From Roseivirga sp. UBA6052 (GTDB lineage: Bacteria > Bacteroidota > Bacteroidia > Cytophagales > Cyclobacteriaceae), in NCBI GenBank assembly GCA_002427755.1, contig DIYO01000009.1:685296-749295 (forward strand): a stretch of 64,000 nucleotides of DNA. The letters are read 5' to 3'. This document shows positions 52,416 through 60,924 of the stretch, piece by piece (position 1 is the first letter of the stretch; every line of letters begins with the position of its first letter). The position numbers and the translations under genes were made by a program. The notes under the pieces are model-generated. The model was not told where the DNA came from. It saw nothing but the letters and a program-made list of their open reading frames with translations, and did not search any database.

Positions 52416-54681
52416 GCCACTCTGCTATATTTTTATAAGTGAGGGTGGCAATACGTTCGGTTCTTGTCCGAACGAAATCCTTATCCCAATCTTGTGATTC
52501 GTTGATCTTGATAGTACTTTCTAAGTGACTATTGTAACTACATTTTTCTAGAAGTTCTATTGTTTCTTTGGAAAGCGTTACTCCTAAGGCTTTAGCAGCA
52601 TTTGATAATTCTTTGCGCTCAGTTATGTCTTTTTCAGAGACATGTTTGTAGTAAAGCATTTTTTCTTTTATGCTCTTATTGCCAGCTGAGGCATTTAAGT
52701 CAATTGGGAGTAATGTACAATTTCCAACTAGATGAAAAGCCTCGTCTTCATCATATAAATCGCTTGACCATGAATTAGTTTTGGTTTCTGGCGCTATATG
52801 TTCAATAGTTTTTAAATCTTTAGAAACCCATTTTTCCAACGTTAGGTACGGATTACAGTTCTTAGTACCTTTTTTCATAAGACCTGTATCACCATCTGGT
52901 ATAGTATCATGAAATGCGCAGAATAGCGAGAATTTACATATGGTTTTGATATTAGAGTATCTCAAATTTTTTGATGCCTTATTAATCCAATCGGTTTCAG
53001 ATATGATTTTATTGTTCTTAAGTACATCAATAAAGTATTTTTTAAGGTCGTTAACTTCAAATCCACCGGTTTCCAGTAGGTTATGTGCTGAAACTTGGCC
53101 TTCTTTTCCCTTTAAAAATTCTCTATATACATTATCTAAACCAGAATTGCCTTTTGTACTTCTCCAAAGAATATAGAAACTTGTAATCAGCTTCACCGAA
53201 TTTATAAAGTCTTTGATTGATCCGCTTTTACCTTCTATAACATGGCTGTAGAAAAACCCTAATATGGTAATTGCCATCTTATGATTACTCTCTTTTAGAA
53301 ATAGAATTAGTAAAGATGCCAATTCTGAATCATCGTCTCCTTTAATTTTATCAATGATCGCGTTATCACTACCATCATATAGGAGCCATATATCTTTATA
53401 GAAACTTGAGAAATTACCAAAAAAATTGACAATGGAAGTCTTTTCCTCGTAGTTGCTGCATTTATTTATGTAAAGGTCAGTTAACCACTTCCGCTGTTTG
53501 CTGAAATGACTTTCGAGTTTACTGCCGTCAATTATTAGTCTAAGAGCGACAAGGTAATCATTAGATAGTTTACTTTTTTGGGCTGCAGTTTTTGTGTCTT
53601 TAAATAGATCATCCACTTTTTTAAAACTTAAAGCGGCATTTGATCTTTTATAGCTTCCTTCTTTCTCATTAACTGTTTGAACCACAATAGGATGAAATGT
53701 TTCAATAGCTGTTAATGGAGTTCCAGTAGCATTTAATGATTGAAACATGTCAAAAGCCCAATCGTCATTTTTTGGTTGAATTGATGTAAAACAGCATCTA
53801 TCTAATAAATAGTGACAAGCCGCAACAGTTTGTACTAGTTGAGAGATTTTATCAGAGAGTATATGAGATTTATCATTGACAATTTTTTCAATATTTTCTC
53901 TTTCATAGTCCCATAAATGATCTTGATCAAACTTTTTTAAAATCAGTTTTGCGGAAGGAAAATCATCATCATTATTTATATGAGCCTTTTGTACCGTAGA
54001 TGAGATCCATGATTTGAATAGGCGTGTATTCGAATGTACTTTATCATCTTTATCTTTTGTGGTTTTGGGAAGTTTAGGTTTTTCTTCCTCCAAATTCTGA
54101 ACCCCTAAAGCAAGGTACTTCGCTACAGGTGATTTATAATATTGACTTAATTCACCATCTTTTGTCCATGCGTCTTTATTTCCTCTTATAATTTTTGGTT
54201 TTCGTGATGGTTTTCCTCTCTCCAAATCAAGAGAGAAGATTGTAATTAGCTTGTTTTTCCATTTTGTACATATTTCATCAATATCGTGCTTAACCTCTTC
54301 TTTCTTAAGAAGTTGCTGTTGCAAGGCATTTATTGAATAATATAGAAGCACAGAAAGCATCGATATTGTAGATAATCTTTGTTGCCCATCAATTATATTT
54401 TCTATAGTTCCAGGTAAACCAGTTGGATCTTGAGGCTCAATACTGCTTTTATTAGTTTCAATTACTGAAATGATTGTTCCAAGAAATCTAATTTCATCTT
54501 TTTCGTTGGTGAGCATATTTTCCACCCCTTTCCCAATGTCGTCTAATAATTGCTCTACATTATCTTTATCCCAACTGTAAGGTCTTTGGTAAAGAGGTAT
54601 GTAGTAGCCAATTCCTGGGTTTTGGTAAAAGCTATAGATGCTTTTGGTTTCAGGATTAAATGCTTGGTCGATTTTGATCAT
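52408..54681 (-). CDS. sspE: DUF262-DUF1524 effector, SspE-like
   Basis: 757 residues. The N-terminal DUF262 NTPase domain shows YQRPYSW at 31-37 and IIDGQQRLST at 96-105 (DGQQR). The C-terminal DUF1524 HNH-type nuclease shows TIEHIAPE with His628 and LVGNCTLLPIDLNAS with Asn near 654 and 663. This is the domain set and order of SspE, which senses phosphorothioated DNA through DUF262 and nicks unmodified phage DNA; GmrSD type IV enzymes share the parts. With sspABCD around it, SspE is the better reading. Its start overlaps the controller gene by 26 bases. Confidence 0.86.
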   Translation of the reverse strand: MIKIDQAFNPETKSIYSFYQNPGIGYYIPLYQRPYSWDKDNVEQLLDDIGKGVENMLTNEKDEIRFLGTIISVIETNKSSIEPQDPTGLPGTIENIIDGQQRLSTISMLSVLLYYSINALQQQLLKKEEVKHDIDEICTKWKNKLITIFSLDLERGKPSRKPKIIRGNKDAWTKDGELSQYYKSPVAKYLALGVQNLEEEKPKLPKTTKDKDDKVHSNTRLFKSWISSTVQKAHINNDDDFPSAKLILKKFDQDHLWDYERENIEKIVNDKSHILSDKISQLVQTVAACHYLLDRCCFTSIQPKNDDWAFDMFQSLNATGTPLTAIETFHPIVVQTVNEKEGSYKRSNAALSFKKVDDLFKDTKTAAQKSKLSNDYLVALRLIIDGSKLESHFSKQRKWLTDLYINKCSNYEEKTSIVNFFGNFSSFYKDIWLLYDGSDNAIIDKIKGDDDSELASLLILFLKESNHKMAITILGFFYSHVIEGKSGSIKDFINSVKLITSFYILWRSTKGNSGLDNVYREFLKGKEGQVSAHNLLETGGFEVNDLKKYFIDVLKNNKIISETDWINKASKNLRYSNIKTICKFSLFCAFHDTIPDGDTGLMKKGTKNCNPYLTLEKWVSKDLKTIEHIAPETKTNSWSSDLYDEDEAFHLVGNCTLLPIDLNASAGNKSIKEKMLYYKHVSEKDITERKELSNAAKALGVTLSKETIELLEKCSYNSHLESTIKINESQDWDKDFVRTRTERIATLTYKNIAEWLK

Positions 54682-54889
54682 AGAATAAGTCTTGCATGTT
54701 TATATCAAATGAGACGGCAAGAATTTGAATATTTTTTAGGCTAATATTTCTTTCACCTCTTTCTACCATTCCAATATAGGTTCTATGGAAGCCGGTTTTT
54801 TCAGCTAACTTTTCTTGAGACCAGCCTTTGGCTAATCTGAGCTGTTTGATGCGCTGACCGAAAACTTTAAGAATATCATCTTCTTGCAC
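54656..54889 (-). CDS. XRE regulator resembling restriction-modification controller (C) proteins
   Basis: 77 residues, one helix-turn-helix domain: KGWSQEKLAEKTGFHRTYIG near 21-40 and VERGERNISLKNIQILAVSF near 42-61. The GERNISL.NI pattern is that of R-M controller proteins, which delay the nuclease after entry into a new host. Here the gene lies between the desulfurase and the nuclease, and its last 26 bases overlap the sspE start, so translation is coupled. Two 14-base direct repeats precede it. Confidence 0.88.
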   Translation of the reverse strand: MQEDDILKVFGQRIKQLRLAKGWSQEKLAEKTGFHRTYIGMVERGERNISLKNIQILAVSFDINMQDLFYDQNRPSI

Positions 54890-54909
54890 TCAGCAAGTAT
54901 CGATAGAAG

Positions 54910-54938
54910 CATACAATAAGTCTACATACAATAAGTCT
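54910..54938 (-). promoter_or_regulatory. Tandem direct repeats, probable operator of the controller gene
   Basis: AGACTTATTGTATG (minus strand) occurs perfectly twice with one base between, at 54925-54938 and 54910-54923, a 15-base period. The pair lies 20-49 bases before the controller start and after the sspA stop, the place where C proteins bind tandem sites to control themselves and the nuclease. Confidence 0.65.
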
Positions 54939-54950
54939 CCGTAAATAATA

Positions 54951-56003
54951 TTAGAGAGAGAGACGAATAGAATTTGGTTCGTTAATTCCCATTGCACGTA
55001 ATACATGAGAACTTTCGATGACCTCTGCATTACAAGCTGAGCCTGTAGCTACACCTAGTTTGCTTCTATTTTTTAGAATAAAATCATCAGCATCTTGCTG
55101 GATATTAAGGTTAGATATATAAGGTGTGCGCTGGTCTATTTTTCCATTGATAGTTGCGCCAAATTCACTTAAGTATTGGGTTTCAATCTTTTGCTGTTTG
55201 GCCTGAGCTACCTTGTAATTTTGATCCATTTCTAAAGCAGCTATTTCTGCTGCCTTACCAAGACCAACAATTCCTGGAACGTTTAAAGTGCCAGAGCGCA
55301 TACCTTTTTGATGTCCACCCCCGTGAATCAAGGGCATGGGTTTAATACCATTTTTTATATAAAGTCCACCTACTCCTTTAGGTCCATAGACTTTATGCGC
55401 ACTAAAGCAGAGCATATCAAGATTAAGTTCACTCATATCAATAGGAAGTTTACCAAAGGATTGAGTAGCATCTGTAAAAAAGAAAACCCCAGCTTCATGT
55501 GCCATTTGGCTGGCTTTTTCAATGTCTTGAATAACACCAGTTTCATTATTGACATGCAATATGGAGACCAATAGAGGCTGGTCTAAAAGCGCCTCTTCAT
55601 ATTGTTCCCAGTTGATAATCCCCTCACTATCTACATCAAGATAGGTTACCTCAGCACCAATGGTTTCTAACCATTCACAAGTATCCAATACAGCTTTGTG
55701 CTCTGTCTTCACAGTGATAATGTGCTTGCTTCTTTCTTGATAAGCCCAGTAGGTCCCTTTAAGTGCTAGGTTGATGGCTTCAGTCGCTCCAGAGGTAATG
55801 ACGATTTCAGAGGGTTGTGCATTTATCAAATAGGCCACCTGCTCAATCCCTTTATTCACCGCTTTTCGAGCCACATCCCCATAGCTATGCGTATTACTTG
55901 AGGCATTGCCAAATTCTTCAGAAAAGTATGGCATCATTGCTTCTAATACCCTTGGATCAACTGGGGTGGTTGCAGCATAGTCGAGATACTCCGGTTTGTT
56001 CAT
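54951..56003 (-). CDS. sspA: IscS/DndA-type cysteine desulfurase, SspA-like
   Basis: 350 residues. PLP enzyme motifs: TSGATEAINLAL near 70-81, EHKAV with His102, HVNNETG near 150, TDAT with Asp178, SAHKVYGPKG with the Schiff-base Lys204, and the mobile Cys324 in ATGSACNAE. It frees sulfur from cysteine and passes it to SspD. It ends at IRLSL, about 25-35 residues before the usual end of IscS proteins, just after a run of five TC units. First gene of the minus-strand operon sspA-controller-sspE. A TATCTTAG at 56010-56017 may be its -7 element. Confidence 0.85.
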   Translation of the reverse strand: MNKPEYLDYAATTPVDPRVLEAMMPYFSEEFGNASSNTHSYGDVARKAVNKGIEQVAYLINAQPSEIVITSGATEAINLALKGTYWAYQERSKHIITVKTEHKAVLDTCEWLETIGAEVTYLDVDSEGIINWEQYEEALLDQPLLVSILHVNNETGVIQDIEKASQMAHEAGVFFFTDATQSFGKLPIDMSELNLDMLCFSAHKVYGPKGVGGLYIKNGIKPMPLIHGGGHQKGMRSGTLNVPGIVGLGKAAEIAALEMDQNYKVAQAKQQKIETQYLSEFGATINGKIDQRTPYISNLNIQQDADDFILKNRSKLGVATGSACNAEVIESSHVLRAMGINEPNSIRLSL

Positions 56004-56080
56004 CTTTAGCTAAGATACTTGGAATCTACTCTCGAAATATCTCCAAGTGCGCATAAATTTTATTCGTTATTTTTAATTAT

Positions 56081-57301
56081 ATGAACGCACACGATAAAAC
56101 ATTTGATTTAAAGTTTAGGCTATATCTAGGAGTTTTTCTAATTCTTCTACTTCCTATTTTTTGGTTTCCATATTGGTTTTCACAGCTTAGTTGGAGGTCC
56201 TACGATTTTATGAATACTGGCCCAATAGGAGATACTATCGGAGGAATAATGGGTCCTTTTGTAGCAATTTTGGCTGCTATTCTCACTTTCATGGCATTCT
56301 GGGTTCAATTTAAAGCTAATCTAAAGCAAAGAGAGGATATCAGATTAGAAAGGTTTGAAAGTAAGTACTATGAGATGGTACGCCTGCACAAAGAGAATAT
56401 TAATGAGACTTCTATTGCGGGTTTACATACTGGTAGAAAGGCATTTGTAAGAATGTATGATGAGTTTGTAATCATATATAAGGTTGTGAAAGCCTCAATC
56501 CAACATTTTAAGACAGATGAGAATCTCAAAGATTGCAAATTGGATTATGATCTAAATCAAGAAGTAGAACTAGCCTATATCATTTTCTTTTTTGGAGTGG
56601 ATGAGATAAGAGATAAAGGGTCTAAATACTACACCGAAGATTTTAATTCATCTCTTGTTGACTTCATCATAAGGAAATTGAGAAAATGTCAGAAGAAGTA
56701 TTCTTCCAAGCCAAATAACCACTGGGTAAGCTTCAAACTTAAAGTTGGAGAAGAGACAATAAAGTTTGATTGGGATTATTATCCTTTTGATGGTCACTCT
56801 TCAAAACTTGGTCATTACTTTAGGCACTTGTACCAAACAATTAAACTAGCTACAACTCACCAAGTATTGAATTTCAAAAATAATCAATGGTTACAAGAGT
56901 ACAACGCTCGGTATGATTATGTAAAAGTACTTAGGGTCTTACTCTCGAATCATGAACAAGCGATGATATATTATAATTCGTTCTTCACAGCTGGTAAAGT
57001 TTGGTGGGGTGATAAATCGATTGGTAAGAAAGCACATTGGAATGGTCACGAGTCTAATCTTAGTTATTTTCTTGACTATGGAATGATCAAAAACCTGCCA
57101 TTCAATTTGATAGATGAAATAGGGCCGGAACCAAGGGAGGAGTTTTTTAACAGAATGATGGAAAAGGGTTTTGATATTGATTCTGACGAATCAAGGGCAG
57201 TAACCAAGAGCAGAATTCGAGAACTTTTTGAATGGGGAATATCAGATGACTATTTCAACGAGCTGTGTTCACAATACACAGAAAGCAAAAATGAGAACTA
57301 A
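56081..57301 (+). CDS. Putative phage abortive infection membrane protein
   Basis: 406 residues with two transmembrane helices near 14-35 and 55-80 (GGIMGPFVAILAAILTFMAF), then a cytoplasmic helical domain rich in charged residues (FESKYYEMVRLHKENINE near 97-114, NHEQAMIYYNSFF near 290-302). This is the layout of the putative abortive-infection family related to AbiC. It is divergent from sspA with a 77-base gap, and marks the right end of the defence island. Mode of action unknown. Confidence 0.78.
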   Translation: MNAHDKTFDLKFRLYLGVFLILLLPIFWFPYWFSQLSWRSYDFMNTGPIGDTIGGIMGPFVAILAAILTFMAFWVQFKANLKQREDIRLERFESKYYEMVRLHKENINETSIAGLHTGRKAFVRMYDEFVIIYKVVKASIQHFKTDENLKDCKLDYDLNQEVELAYIIFFFGVDEIRDKGSKYYTEDFNSSLVDFIIRKLRKCQKKYSSKPNNHWVSFKLKVGEETIKFDWDYYPFDGHSSKLGHYFRHLYQTIKLATTHQVLNFKNNQWLQEYNARYDYVKVLRVLLSNHEQAMIYYNSFFTAGKVWWGDKSIGKKAHWNGHESNLSYFLDYGMIKNLPFNLIDEIGPEPREEFFNRMMEKGFDIDSDESRAVTKSRIRELFEWGISDDYFNELCSQYTESKNEN

Positions 57302-57303
57302 GT

Positions 57304-57666
57304 TTATAAAGTCCTCCCAAACGGAGCAAAAGCCAGTCCCATCAATTTGAAATGTTGTATGCCGAAAGGAATGCCAATGATGGTGATACAGAAGAAAATG
57401 CCGCAGATAAAATGGGTAAGTACTAGCCATACTCCTCCAAAAATTAACCAGACGATATTCAGAGGTAAGGCCAAGCAACCCGATAGTGAGTTACTTTCCG
57501 GGATTTGACCAAAAGGTGCAAAGCCAAGTATCGCTAATTTGAAGCATTGAACGCCAAAGGGGATACCTACTATAGTCATACACAGTGCTATACCTCCAAT
57601 GATATATTCTAATGCGATGGCCCAACCGCCAAAGACTATCCATATGATGTTACCTAATAGTCGCAT
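57304..57666 (-). CDS. YccF-domain inner membrane protein
   Basis: 120 residues made of two similar halves: NIIWIVFGGWAIALEYIIGG to FAPFGQ (about 6-52), and NIVWLIFGGVWLVLTHFICG to FAPFGR (about 69-118). Each half has two hydrophobic helices and a GIPFG turn, so about four membrane passes. The family is widespread and of unknown function. Convergent with the abortive-infection gene, 2 bases apart. Confidence 0.88.
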   Translation of the reverse strand: MRLLGNIIWIVFGGWAIALEYIIGGIALCMTIVGIPFGVQCFKLAILGFAPFGQIPESNSLSGCLALPLNIVWLIFGGVWLVLTHFICGIFFCITIIGIPFGIQHFKLMGLAFAPFGRTL

Positions 57667-57682
57667 ACTGCTTGTATTAACA

Positions 57683-57734
57683 GTTAATCAGAAACTGGAA
57701 ATTAGGACTTCCTGATAACTGACTTCTGATTAAC
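57683..57734. repeat. Inverted repeat between yccF and a lipoprotein gene
   Basis: GTTAATCAGAA (57683-57693) and TTCTGATTAAC (57724-57734) are a perfect 11-base pair around a 30-base middle that itself contains partial copies (CAGAAACTGG, CTGATAACTGAC). The right arm overlaps the lipoprotein stop codon. No T-run is present. Confidence 0.5.
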
Positions 57735-58335
57735 CGATTTCCTTATAAGAGAGAATGGCTTCTGTTTGATGGTCTATTTCAAAAATGGCCTCTCGTGTTT
57801 CTCCTGCCAACTCAAATTTGTGGTAGTAATAGCTTTTCTTTTCTCCACTCAAATCAAGTGCGAAAACAGATAGATTATACAACCCCAGAAACTCGTTAAG
57901 TTGATGTAGAGCAGCGGTTTCAGAAGCTAAGAGTTGATTTTCAAGAGACTCATTAGACTCATTCAAGACTAAGTCCAATTGTGCATTAAATTGAAGTAAT
58001 TCATCTACTTCGTCTATGCTATAGCTGCTCTTTCTGAATTCATTCAATTCTTCAGAAAGTTCAAGATTCAGCTTATCCACCAATTGCAACCTTCTTTGCG
58101 TAGTGTCTTGCACTATGGCGAATTGCTCATAGATGACCATTTGATTCTCTAAAAAATCAACATCAATTTTTTGAAAATCTTTGGCCAAGTAGCTTTCATA
58201 GTCTTCGGCCATTTCCATTATAAAAAAGCTAATAGCTCTTTCTCTATCATCTTCACCTTTGCCTTGGTTGCATGCAAAAAACAGACTTGCTACCACCAAT
58301 AGAAGCCCGGCATTTTTGAAAAACTTTAAAGACAT
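57730..58335 (-). CDS. Lipoprotein of unknown function
   Basis: 201 residues. The signal ends LFFAC with Cys22. The mature protein begins with an acidic helical region (about 35-145, Glu/Leu-rich, coiled-coil-like) and ends with a short beta-rich part (KKSYYYHKFELAGETREAIF). No known domain. Downstream of the permease gene on the same strand by 50 bases, so perhaps in its transcript. Confidence 0.72.
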   Translation of the reverse strand: MSLKFFKNAGLLLVVASLFFACNQGKGEDDRERAISFFIMEMAEDYESYLAKDFQKIDVDFLENQMVIYEQFAIVQDTTQRRLQLVDKLNLELSEELNEFRKSSYSIDEVDELLQFNAQLDLVLNESNESLENQLLASETAALHQLNEFLGLYNLSVFALDLSGEKKSYYYHKFELAGETREAIFEIDHQTEAILSYKEIG

Positions 58336-58385
58336 ATGCGAATTTACGACAAAGATGAATTTATGTTATCATGGCTTTATGAGTA

Positions 58386-60827
58386 TTACTCATATCGCAA
58401 CGATTGAGAAGGGTTGCTTTTTGCCGTTTTATATACCTGAAGACCAACCGTTAAGACGGCTACAGAAACGACCAGTAGACTAGTTGCTAAGAACACGACC
58501 CAACTGATATCAACTCTGTAAGCGAAACCCGCTAACCATTTTTCCATTCCGAAATACACCAGTGGAATACCGAGAACAACAGCAAATAGTATAAGCCATA
58601 TATACTCTTTTGTTAATAGCAGGAGAATATTTAGAATTGAGGCGCCAAGCGTTTTCCGGATACCAATTTCTTTTGTTTTCTGAATGGCCGTATAGGCAGA
58701 AAGTCCTAACAATCCCAGACAGGAAACCATAATGGCGAGAATTGAAAATATACTGAACACCGAACCAAACTGATCTTCCTTGATGTACTGCTTGTTGTAG
58801 TGTTGGTCCAGAAAGAAGTGATCGACAGGGTTCCTTGGAAAAAACTGAGTATAGAGGTCTTTCAATGCAGGTAGAATAATGTCACCACTACTGCCTTGGT
58901 ATTTGATAGAGATTAGAGAACGATTATCTTCTTTAAACCAGAATACAATGGGTGTAACCTCTTTTTTCAAAGACATTTGATTAAAGTCTTCTACCACCCC
59001 GATGATCTGTTTTTCTAGTCTTGAGACTATCAGTTTTTCATTAATTGCCGATTCAAAATTTTCAAATCCTAAAAACTCAGCAGCAGCTGCATTGAGGATG
59101 ACCTTTTGGTTTTCATTTGTAAACGTACTACTGAAGTTTCTTCCTGAAATCAGATTGATTTTAAAGCTTGGAAAATAGTCATGATCAATTTCAACCGCAT
59201 TGATTGTTCTGTTTTTAGTTATGGGTTCAGTAGGTCTTCTTACTTGATCATTCCAAAAGATTTCAATACCAGGTAGGTGACTGGTGCCACTGACAGCTTG
59301 TACATTGGGTATTCGAAGGGCCTCATTTTTGAATGCTCTATAGTTTACGCTGTAGAGTGAATCTGAATCAATATTCGAAGGGGCTTCAAATACCAGTGTG
59401 TTTGAAAGCTCAAAGCCAAGATCTCGATTCTTGACATATTTCATTTGCTGGTAAACGACAATGGTTCCTGCTATTAAAACTACCGATGCCAAGAATTGGA
59501 AAATCACAAGCCCCTTTCTCAATACAATTCCTCGATTAGAAGAAAGCACTTTACCCTTTAACGTTACGATAGGCTTAAATGAAGACATGACTAAGGCAGG
59601 ATAAAGGCTTGAAAAAACAGCCCCTAATAAAAATATCAAGACGACTAAGAGCCAGGTGCTCGAATTAATGATTAGCGCTAACCTTAGTTGTGTATTCGTA
59701 AGCCCATTGAAAAAAGGAATTGAAAAGGCTACAATAATGAAGGCAATAACTGCAGCAATAAAATTCACCAAGATAGATTCAAAGATAAACTGAGTTACTA
59801 TCGTACTCTTTTGTGCTCCTAGCACTTTTCTCACTCCAACTTCTTTACCTCTTTCTAATGATTTTACAGAAGCCAAGTTGATATAATTAATCCATGCAAT
59901 GGCAAGAATGAAGGCGGCAATCAGACTTAGAAAATAAACAGAGTCGGCATCTCCATTCTCTTCAGGTTCTAGTTCTTTTAAAAGATTAGATTTTAAATGA
60001 ATATCAGCCAAAGGCTGAAAAACAAATTCTTGTCTATAATTGTACTCTGAGTATATCTCGCCTCTAATGTTGACTAAATGTGCATCTAACTTTGATTTAA
60101 GTGCTTCTAAGTCTGTCTCTTTTTCAAGCTGAACATAGGTATGAAAATCCAACCAGGTCCACGAGTTTTCATGACTTGATTGCGTAGCCCCTAGGAGAGT
60201 TGGATAAGATAAGAGCACATCAAATTTTACATGTGAGTTAGAAGGCACATCTTCAATTATTCCGGATACAATAAACTCGTTCTGTTTAACCCATTCTGTT
60301 TTCCAGTCAATGACTTTACCCAATGGATCTTCCTCTCCAAAGAATTTCTTTGCAGTACTTTTAGTGATAACAGCTTTTCCGGGGCCTTTAAGGGCTGTTG
60401 CTTTATCACCCTTTAACAGGTTCCATTCGAACATGTGTAGCCAACTGGCATCTGCAATAAGTAACTCTTGCCTAAATGCTATTTCATCCTTCAGGATCAG
60501 GCCATTGATTTTAAAAGCCCTTGAGAATTCTAAAACTTCAGGAAAGTTAGACTTTAACTCAGGGCCTATAGCAGGAACGGCTGCAGCATATTGGAATGTG
60601 CCATCTTCACCGTGCATATTGTATTGAAGCCTGTAGGTAGACTCGTAGTTAGGATGAAACCTATCATAGCTAGTTTCATAAATCACATATTGGCAAATGA
60701 TGATACAGCACGCCATACCTAATGCTAAGCCTAAAATATTGATTAAGGAGAATAGCTTGTTTTTGCGTAGGTTCCGAAAAGCGCTTATGATGTAAGATAA
60801 AAAAAGTGTGCCCATTGATCTACGCAC
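58386..60827 (-). CDS. FtsX/MacB-type ABC transporter permease with two permease domains
   Basis: 813 residues. One helix near 24-46, a MacB-like periplasmic domain, three helices near 300-410 (AAFILAIAWINYINLAS), then a fourth near 435, a second periplasmic domain and a final set of three helices near 690-800. Both permease units have the conserved region K.RG.EVGVRKVLGA / K.KEIGIRKTLGA. This is the large two-unit permease family of Bacteroidota, usually joined to a MacB-type ATPase, which is absent here. Substrate unknown. Confidence 0.88.
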   Translation of the reverse strand: MRRSMGTLFLSYIISAFRNLRKNKLFSLINILGLALGMACCIIICQYVIYETSYDRFHPNYESTYRLQYNMHGEDGTFQYAAAVPAIGPELKSNFPEVLEFSRAFKINGLILKDEIAFRQELLIADASWLHMFEWNLLKGDKATALKGPGKAVITKSTAKKFFGEEDPLGKVIDWKTEWVKQNEFIVSGIIEDVPSNSHVKFDVLLSYPTLLGATQSSHENSWTWLDFHTYVQLEKETDLEALKSKLDAHLVNIRGEIYSEYNYRQEFVFQPLADIHLKSNLLKELEPEENGDADSVYFLSLIAAFILAIAWINYINLASVKSLERGKEVGVRKVLGAQKSTIVTQFIFESILVNFIAAVIAFIIVAFSIPFFNGLTNTQLRLALIINSSTWLLVVLIFLLGAVFSSLYPALVMSSFKPIVTLKGKVLSSNRGIVLRKGLVIFQFLASVVLIAGTIVVYQQMKYVKNRDLGFELSNTLVFEAPSNIDSDSLYSVNYRAFKNEALRIPNVQAVSGTSHLPGIEIFWNDQVRRPTEPITKNRTINAVEIDHDYFPSFKINLISGRNFSSTFTNENQKVILNAAAAEFLGFENFESAINEKLIVSRLEKQIIGVVEDFNQMSLKKEVTPIVFWFKEDNRSLISIKYQGSSGDIILPALKDLYTQFFPRNPVDHFFLDQHYNKQYIKEDQFGSVFSIFSILAIMVSCLGLLGLSAYTAIQKTKEIGIRKTLGASILNILLLLTKEYIWLILFAVVLGIPLVYFGMEKWLAGFAYRVDISWVVFLATSLLVVSVAVLTVGLQVYKTAKSNPSQSLRYE

Positions 60828-60924
60828 CTAATATCCTGAAAATAAGCGAGTTTAAAAATCTAGTGAATCGAATTGATTTTATTCAGCATTTTAATAGCTG
60901 TAAGTCTGTGGTGAAACGTTTATA

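Noticed and set aside
52408..54681. Stand-alone GmrSD type IV restriction enzyme
   Set aside because: The domains agree, but the gene shares an operon with a cysteine desulfurase and faces a DndC-like gene, which points to SspE.
55308..55574. Plus-strand open frame opposite sspA
   Set aside because: It overlaps the conserved Lys and Asp motifs of the desulfurase and has no promoter or homology signal.
46294..56003. Canonical Dnd (dndABCDE) or BREX system
   Set aside because: There is no DndD-like SMC ATPase, DndE or DndB, and no BrxL/PglZ or methylase. DUF4007 plus DUF262-DUF1524 fits Ssp better.
57683..57734. Inverted repeat as a terminator of the lipoprotein gene
   Set aside because: The loop is 30 bases, no T-run follows, and the arm overlaps the stop codon; kept only as a repeat.
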